Source of the DNA: Arthrobacter sp. SLBN-100
GTDB lineage: Bacteria; Actinomycetota; Actinomycetes; Actinomycetales; Micrococcaceae
DNA length: 64,000 nt
NCBI RefSeq assembly: GCF_006715305.1
Contig: NZ_VFMY01000001.1
Coordinates: 4,402,001 to 4,466,000, forward strand
Direction of reading: 5' to 3'
The notes beneath the pieces are model-generated. The model searched no databases and was not told the DNA's origin. It was given only the letters and a program-made list of their open reading frames with translations. Made by a program: the position numbers and the translations under genes. Shown one piece after another: positions 56,830-64,000 of this stretch; the stretch's first letter is position 1; every line of letters starts with the position of its first letter.

Positions 56830-59800
56830 GGATCCGGCTGACACTCCGCCGGGATCCTGCCGAGGCCAAGGACCTCGCCATCACCGTGGACGGCCTCGCC
56901 ACCGTGGCCGATGTGGCAACAACGCTGTGGGCCGCAGACGCTGCCCGCAAGGGCACGCCCGCCCCGGACAACCTCTCGCTGAAGATCGACGAGGCCTTTG
57001 TGGGCGGGGGCATGCGCGGCAATGTCCTGGCCCGCGAGGACAACCTCCTGGAATCCGGACTCCGGCCCGGCTCCGTGGTGTCGCTGGCCCAGGTCAGCGC
57101 GCAGTTCGGTGACGCCGGGGCCGGCCGGGGTCCCGCGGCTGCCACCCTCCGCGTGCTGTCAGGGCCCGACGTCGGCCGCGAATTTTCGCTGCCGTCCGGC
57201 ACCAGCTACATCGGCCGGGACCGGGACGTGGACATCAGGCTCTCCGACCCGCTGACTTCCAAACGCCATGCCCGCATCACCGTGGGCGAGGGCGTTGAAA
57301 TCGTGGACACCAATTCGGCCAACGGGCTCCTGATGGACGGCCTGCCGGTCACCCGGGCCACGCTGAACTCCTCGGACACCGTCACCTTGGGCGACACGAC
57401 CATCACGGTGGTTCCCTTGGGACACAACCAGGCGGCCGCGCCCACCTCGCCCCTGGTGGAATTCAACCGGTCACCGCGGGTGGTTCCGCGGTTTGAGGAA
57501 CCCAAACGCGTCCTGCCTGCCGGGCCCAAACGCCCCGAGGACCATCCCTTCCCGTACATCATGCTGATGGTTCCGCTGCTGATGGGTACGGTGATTTTTG
57601 CGGTCAGCAACAACCCGCTCTCGGCGCTGTTTATGCTGATGATGCCGCTGTTCGTCGTGGGCCACTATGTGGACCAGAAGATGCGGACCCGGCGCCAGCA
57701 AAAGGAACAGCTCAAGCATTTCCGTGCTTCCATGGCCGCATTCCGTGAGGACATCACCGAACTCCAGCATGTGGAGCGTGCCGTCCGGCTGCAGGAGGCG
57801 CCCTCCGTCAGCGACACAGTTGATGCCATCTACAAACTGGGCCCGCTGCTGTGGACCCACCGCCCCGAGCACGGCGGCTTCCTGGGCCTGCGGTTCGGCC
57901 TGGGCACCGTGCCTTCGCGCGTGCTCCTGGAGGAACCGGCCAGCAACGACACCGAGGTGGCGTACGCCCGCGAAATCCAGGACTGCATCAAGCAGTTCCG
58001 GGACATCGAAGGGGTTCCGGTGGTATCCCAGTTCCGGACTGCGGGCTCGCTGGGCATCGCCGGCGCGCGCGGGCTGGTGGATGACGTAGCGCGCGGCATG
58101 GTGCTCCAGCTCGCAGGGCTGCACTCGCCGGCCGAAGCGGTCCTCACGGCCATCACCTCCGCCCAGTCCCGGGAACGCTGGAACTGGCTCCAGTGGCTGC
58201 CGCACGTCGGTTCCGGGCACAGCCCCCTTTCCGGTGACCACCTGGCAGCCGGTTCGGCAGGCGGCGCATCCCTGGTAGCCCGCCTCGAAGACCTGGTGGA
58301 GGCCAGGGAAGCGGCCGCCAAGCGTTCCGGCCCGGACCTCCGCCCTGGGCTGCTGGATCCGGCCAGGCATGAAGTGGAAGCACCGGTGGTACCGGCCGTG
58401 GTGCTGATCGTGGAGGACGACGCCCCCGTGGACCGGGGACGCCTCACCCGGCTCGCCGAACGCGGCCCGGACGCAGGCGTCCACGTACTTTGGATCGCCA
58501 CGGACGTCCAGGCGCTGCCCGCTGCCTGCCGGGACTTCATGGTGGTGGACGGCGACCACGGCACCACCACTGGACAGGTCCGGCTGGGCCGCCACACTTA
58601 CCCCGTCAGCTGCGAAAGCGTTGACGCTGCGCTCGCCGCCCAGCTGGCCAGGATGCTCACCCCGGTGGTGGACGTCGGCAAACCGGTCACCGATGATTCC
58701 GACCTCCCACGCGCCGTCTCCTACGCCGCCCTGATCGGCAAGGACTTCCTGGATAACCCGCAGGCCGTCGCTGAACGGTGGACGGAAAACAACTCCGTGC
58801 ACAGCAGCGCCGTGGCCAACCGCAAGGACAACGGCACGCTGCGTGCCCTGGTGGGTTCCAAAGGCATCGAACCGTTGTACCTGGACCTGAAGAACGAGGG
58901 CCCGCACGCCCTGGTGGGCGGAACCACCGGTGCCGGCAAGTCCGAGTTCCTGCAGTCCTGGGTGATGGGCATGGCCGCGGCGTACAGCCCGGACCGGGTC
59001 AGCTTCCTGTTCGTCGATTACAAGGGCGGGGCCGCGTTCGCGGACTGCATCAACCTCCCGCACACGGTAGGACTGGTGACGGACCTTTCGCCGCACCTGG
59101 TCCGGCGTGCGCTGACCTCGCTCCGCGCCGAACTGCACTACCGCGAGCAGCTGCTGAACCGGAAGAAGGCCAAGGACCTGCTGGCGCTCCAGCGCGAGGC
59201 CGATCCGGAGGCGCCGCCCTACCTGGTCATCATCGTGGACGAATTCGCGGCGCTCGCCAACGAAGTTCCCGAGTTCGTGGACGGCGTGGTGGACGTCGCG
59301 GCGCGCGGACGGTCCCTGGGCCTGCACCTCATCCTGGCCACCCAGCGCCCGGCCGGCGTGATCAAGGACAGCCTGCGGGCCAACACCAACCTGAGGGTCG
59401 CCCTGCGGATGGCCGACGAGGACGACGCCACCGATATCCTGGGCGTCCCGGACGCCGCCTACTTCGACCCCGCCATCCCGGGACGGGGCGCGGCCAAGAC
59501 CGGTCCCGGCCGGGTCCAGGGCTTCCAAACCGGCTACGCCGGCGGCTGGACCACCGACAAACCCCAGCGGCCGCAGATCGACGTCGTGGAAATGGCTTTC
59601 GGCTCCGGCCCCAGCTGGGAAGCTCCAGCCCCGGAAAAGCCCGTCCTGGAGGCGCCGGCGGGCCCGAACGACATAGCGAGGATGACCACGACCATTGTCC
59701 GGGCCGCCGGCACGCTCGCCATCCGGCCCCCGCGCAAACCGTGGCTGGACGAACTGGCCAAGACCTACGATTTCTCCAAGCTGCCCAACCCCCGCACTGA

Positions 59801-61274
59801 CGAGCAACTCCTCCTCGGCGTTGCCGACGACCCCGTCCGCCAGGGCCAGCCAACCGTGTTCTACCAGCCGGACAAAGACGGCAACATGGCCATCTACGGC
59901 ACGGGCGGTTCAGGAAAGTCGGCTGCTTTGCGCGGCATTGCGATAGCTGCCGCCGTGACTCCCCGCGGCGGGCCCGTCCATGTCTACGGGATCGACTGCG
60001 GGTCCTCGGGGCTGCGGATGCTGGAAGAGCTTCCGCATGTGGGTGAGATCATTAACGGCGACGACGTGGAACGGGTGGGGCGCCTGCTGCGCCTGCTGCG
60101 GGACATCGCGGAGCAGCGTTCCGCCGCGTTCGCCGAGGTGCGTGCCTCCACCATCGTTGAGTACCGGAAGCTCGCCAACCGGCCCCACGAAAAACGGATC
60201 TTTGTCCTGGTGGACGGAATGTCGGCATTCCGCGAGGCGTACGAACACAGCAGGTTGTCCGGGCTGTGGGATATCTTCCTGCAGCTGGCCACCGACGGCC
60301 GTACCCTCGGCATCCACCTGGTGGTCACCGGGGACCGCCCCAACTCTGTCCCCGCGTCACTGCTCGCTTCCATCCAGCGGCGCCTGGTCCTCCGGCTCTC
60401 CTCGGAGGACGACTACATCTCGATGGATGTTCCGCGGGACGTGCTCGGTGCAAGCTCCCCGCCGGGCCGCGGGCTGCTGGACGGGCTCGAAGTCCAGCTC
60501 GCCGTTCTGGGCGGAAACTCCAACCTGGCCCTGCAGGCGCGTGAGGTGCACAAGCTCAGCGAAGCAATGCTGCGCCAGGGCCTGGCGGCCGCCCCAGGCA
60601 TCGAGAGGCTGCCGGAGCAGGTGGACCTGGACGTCCTGCCCGCCGGCCTACCCGACCTGCCCGTGATCGGCGTCGACGACGAAACCCTCCAGCCGGCCGA
60701 GGTCATGGCACGGGGCCCGCTCCTGCTCGCCGGCCCGCCCGGCGCCGGCCGGACCGTGGCGCTCGTGACACTGGCCTACGCCCTTCGCCGTTCCAACCCG
60801 GCCACTGAGCTCGTCTATATCGGGGCCCGCCGGTCCGCCGTCGCCTCGTTACCCATCTGGAACCGCTCGGTGGTGGGCGCGGACGATCTGGCCGAGGTAG
60901 TGGAAGACCTGGTGGAGCACTCTTCGGGTAACCCAGGCGCGCTGGCCATCTTCATCGAGGGGCTCACCGAGTTCACCGACACCCTGGCGGAGTCCGGTGT
61001 GGGCCAGCTGGTGACAGCGTCCATCAAGGCGGATCAGTGGGTGATCGGTGAATCCGAGACTTCCACCTGGTCCTCGGCCTGGTCCCTGGCCCAGCCTTTC
61101 AAGTCCGGCCGGCGGGGCCTGCTGCTGAACCCCGGAGACATCGAAGGTGACAGCCTGCTGAACACATCGCTCGGCCGGATCAGCCCGGACTTCATTCCCG
61201 GCCGCGGGTACGTGGTGGGGCGCGGAAAGGCGCGCAAAATCCAGGTTGCGCTGCCGCCGGAAAACAGGGACTGA
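56826..61274 (+). CDS. EssC/EccC-like FHA-FtsK/SpoIIIE ATPase of a type VII-like secretion system
   Basis: The 1,482-residue protein has an N-terminal beta-grasp/ubiquitin-like segment (1-95), an FHA domain (about 105-200; YIGRDRDVDIRLSD, SKRHARI, NSANGL), two membrane helices (about 241-285), and three ATPase domains. Walker A motifs are GGTTGAGKS (about 698), GTGGSGKS (about 1024) and a degenerate GPPGAGRT (about 1301). Walker B of domain 1 is VIIVDEFAAL. This order matches the motor of type VII secretion. No WXG100 substrate, EccB, EccD, EccE or mycosin gene is in the window. ATG overlaps the previous stop. Confidence 0.88.
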   Translation: MRIRLTLRRDPAEAKDLAITVDGLATVADVATTLWAADAARKGTPAPDNLSLKIDEAFVGGGMRGNVLAREDNLLESGLRPGSVVSLAQVSAQFGDAGAGRGPAAATLRVLSGPDVGREFSLPSGTSYIGRDRDVDIRLSDPLTSKRHARITVGEGVEIVDTNSANGLLMDGLPVTRATLNSSDTVTLGDTTITVVPLGHNQAAAPTSPLVEFNRSPRVVPRFEEPKRVLPAGPKRPEDHPFPYIMLMVPLLMGTVIFAVSNNPLSALFMLMMPLFVVGHYVDQKMRTRRQQKEQLKHFRASMAAFREDITELQHVERAVRLQEAPSVSDTVDAIYKLGPLLWTHRPEHGGFLGLRFGLGTVPSRVLLEEPASNDTEVAYAREIQDCIKQFRDIEGVPVVSQFRTAGSLGIAGARGLVDDVARGMVLQLAGLHSPAEAVLTAITSAQSRERWNWLQWLPHVGSGHSPLSGDHLAAGSAGGASLVARLEDLVEAREAAAKRSGPDLRPGLLDPARHEVEAPVVPAVVLIVEDDAPVDRGRLTRLAERGPDAGVHVLWIATDVQALPAACRDFMVVDGDHGTTTGQVRLGRHTYPVSCESVDAALAAQLARMLTPVVDVGKPVTDDSDLPRAVSYAALIGKDFLDNPQAVAERWTENNSVHSSAVANRKDNGTLRALVGSKGIEPLYLDLKNEGPHALVGGTTGAGKSEFLQSWVMGMAAAYSPDRVSFLFVDYKGGAAFADCINLPHTVGLVTDLSPHLVRRALTSLRAELHYREQLLNRKKAKDLLALQREADPEAPPYLVIIVDEFAALANEVPEFVDGVVDVAARGRSLGLHLILATQRPAGVIKDSLRANTNLRVALRMADEDDATDILGVPDAAYFDPAIPGRGAAKTGPGRVQGFQTGYAGGWTTDKPQRPQIDVVEMAFGSGPSWEAPAPEKPVLEAPAGPNDIARMTTTIVRAAGTLAIRPPRKPWLDELAKTYDFSKLPNPRTDEQLLLGVADDPVRQGQPTVFYQPDKDGNMAIYGTGGSGKSAALRGIAIAAAVTPRGGPVHVYGIDCGSSGLRMLEELPHVGEIINGDDVERVGRLLRLLRDIAEQRSAAFAEVRASTIVEYRKLANRPHEKRIFVLVDGMSAFREAYEHSRLSGLWDIFLQLATDGRTLGIHLVVTGDRPNSVPASLLASIQRRLVLRLSSEDDYISMDVPRDVLGASSPPGRGLLDGLEVQLAVLGGNSNLALQAREVHKLSEAMLRQGLAAAPGIERLPEQVDLDVLPAGLPDLPVIGVDDETLQPAEVMARGPLLLAGPPGAGRTVALVTLAYALRRSNPATELVYIGARRSAVASLPIWNRSVVGADDLAEVVEDLVEHSSGNPGALAIFIEGLTEFTDTLAESGVGQLVTASIKADQWVIGESETSTWSSAWSLAQPFKSGRRGLLLNPGDIEGDSLLNTSLGRISPDFIPGRGYVVGRGKARKIQVALPPENRD

Positions 61275-61393
61275 CACGCGAATGACGGCAGGCCGCGGGC
61301 CCGGTGGGATTTGCGGCCCTGCTGTGCTGTGTAGAAGACTACCGGGGACACCAGAAAGCCGCGGTGGGGGACTGCGCGCATCGAAAGGTAGCA

Positions 61394-62002
61394 ATGACCC
61401 CGTCTTCACCGGTCTTCCGCGTTGCTTGGACGACGGTATCAGCGGCAGTCCTGGCCATCACCTTGGGCCTCTTCCCGGGCGGCCCGGCAACCGCGGATTC
61501 CTCGGAACCCACGCCCGTGTCCACAACATCTCCTGACGGGTGCCTTGTGGTTTGTTGGTCCGGCCCGGCAGACGACCCGCAATCTGCCGAGCCTTCACGG
61601 ACCCGGAAGCCCAAGGAAATCGAAAGCCCGACTACTCCGCCCGCGGACCCTGCGCCGGCGCCTCCGGAGCAGTCCGCACCTTCGGTTGCGCCTCCTGCCA
61701 TGACGGAGCCCGTACCCGGCGCCCTGTCCGCCGAACCCGAAGATTCAGCCGGTCCTACCGCTTCGGCCACCGGATACGCTGGTTCCCCGCCGCCCACCGG
61801 CACCTCAAGCGGACAGGACTGGAACACGCCCGTCACCAGGTCCGCCCAAGCCAGCCGGGTGGCCGCTGTCACCCCGGGCCGTGATTCAGGTTCCAGCAAT
61901 TCTGGCCTCCTGCCCATCATCGGCGGTGTCCTGCTGCTGGGCGCCGCGGGTGCTTCCTTCATCTGGTGGGGCAGGAACCGGTTCCGGGCCGGAGCCCACT
62001 GA
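61394..62002 (+). CDS. Small secreted/membrane protein with Pro-rich body and C-terminal helix
   Basis: The 202-residue protein has a Sec signal peptide (cleavage after ATA near residue 34), a CLVVC pair, a long Pro/Ser/Ala-rich disordered region and a C-terminal membrane helix (about 172-193, IIGGVLLLGAAGASFIWW) followed by a basic tail. There is no LPXTG. AAAGG lies 5 nt before the ATG. It follows the FtsK-like gene by 119 nt and may be a membrane component of that system; family unknown. Confidence 0.72.
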   Translation: MTPSSPVFRVAWTTVSAAVLAITLGLFPGGPATADSSEPTPVSTTSPDGCLVVCWSGPADDPQSAEPSRTRKPKEIESPTTPPADPAPAPPEQSAPSVAPPAMTEPVPGALSAEPEDSAGPTASATGYAGSPPPTGTSSGQDWNTPVTRSAQASRVAAVTPGRDSGSSNSGLLPIIGGVLLLGAAGASFIWWGRNRFRAGAH

Positions 62003-62012
62003 CCTGCCTTGA

Positions 62013-64000
<1,988 letters not shown>

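Noticed and set aside
61330..61345. GTAG-AAGA-CTAC palindrome as a third acc-type operator
   Set aside because: The arms are shorter and the spacer is 4, not 5; the adjacent genes are unrelated to carboxylases.
61275..62002. WXG100 secretion substrate next to the EssC-like ATPase
   Set aside because: The only gene there encodes a signal-peptide and membrane-helix protein; no roughly 100-residue helical protein with a WxG motif was found in the window.

Overview
This 64 kb window is high-GC actinobacterial chromosome. The products resemble those of Micrococcaceae (Arthrobacter/Pseudarthrobacter-like): GTG and TTG starts are common, third codon positions are mostly G or C, and several promoters carry a TANNNT -10 box only 6-7 nt before the start codon (leaderless type). 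The organism is inferred from family resemblance, not from a marker gene. No rRNA, tRNA, insertion sequence, integrase or CRISPR array was seen, and no intergenic gap exceeds 300 bases.

Region 1 (1-15.2 kb) is assimilatory nitrate/nitrite metabolism wrapped around a nucleoside block. nirB (5' part only, running off the left edge) and nirD are divergent around a GlnR-type box. narK-nasC-nasB (transporter, molybdopterin nitrate reductase, flavoprotein electron donor) form a tightly coupled minus-strand operon at 8.2-13.4 kb. Between them lie pmmB-like mutase, purine nucleoside phosphorylase, an LpdA-type flavoprotein and small genes, including a tandem-domain lipoprotein that appears frameshifted. 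An MHS-family transporter follows.

Region 2 (15.2-32.3 kb) is an acyl-CoA carboxylase neighbourhood: biotin carboxylase/BCCP alpha subunit, Maf, beta subunit plus epsilon subunit, biotin protein ligase, a PH-domain membrane protein and a class III adenylate cyclase. A TetR-MMPL export pair, a DAACS symporter, a DUF885 peptidase and an SDR are interspersed. From family knowledge, the deoD/pmmB/lpdA and accA3/maf/accE/accD5/birA groupings match the M. tuberculosis Rv3278c-Rv3308 neighbourhood, so the nitrate and transporter genes look like lineage-specific interruptions. Alpha and beta carboxylase genes share a TTGTAG-N5-CTACA palindrome upstream.

Region 3 (32.4-62.0 kb) is the most striking part: a 30 kb all-plus-strand cluster, mostly with overlapping start and stop codons. 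It encodes two giant (about 2,050 aa) membrane-anchored Ig-like/fibronectin-III proteins, a MoxR ATPase, a DUF58 protein, a transglutaminase-like membrane protein lacking its catalytic Cys, a zinc-ribbon/RDD/FHA protein, a PP2C phosphatase, a second FHA protein, a Ser/Thr kinase, an FHA-like/winged-helix protein, an EssC/EccC-like FHA-FtsK ATPase and a small membrane protein. I read it as a phospho-regulated, type-VII-secretion-like envelope machine that may export, mature or assemble the giant surface proteins. The two giant genes share a 1,061-bp tract differing at only two visible silent sites, with G/T-rich codon choice unlike the flanks, which points to recent gene conversion.

The window ends inside ligA (NAD-dependent DNA ligase).
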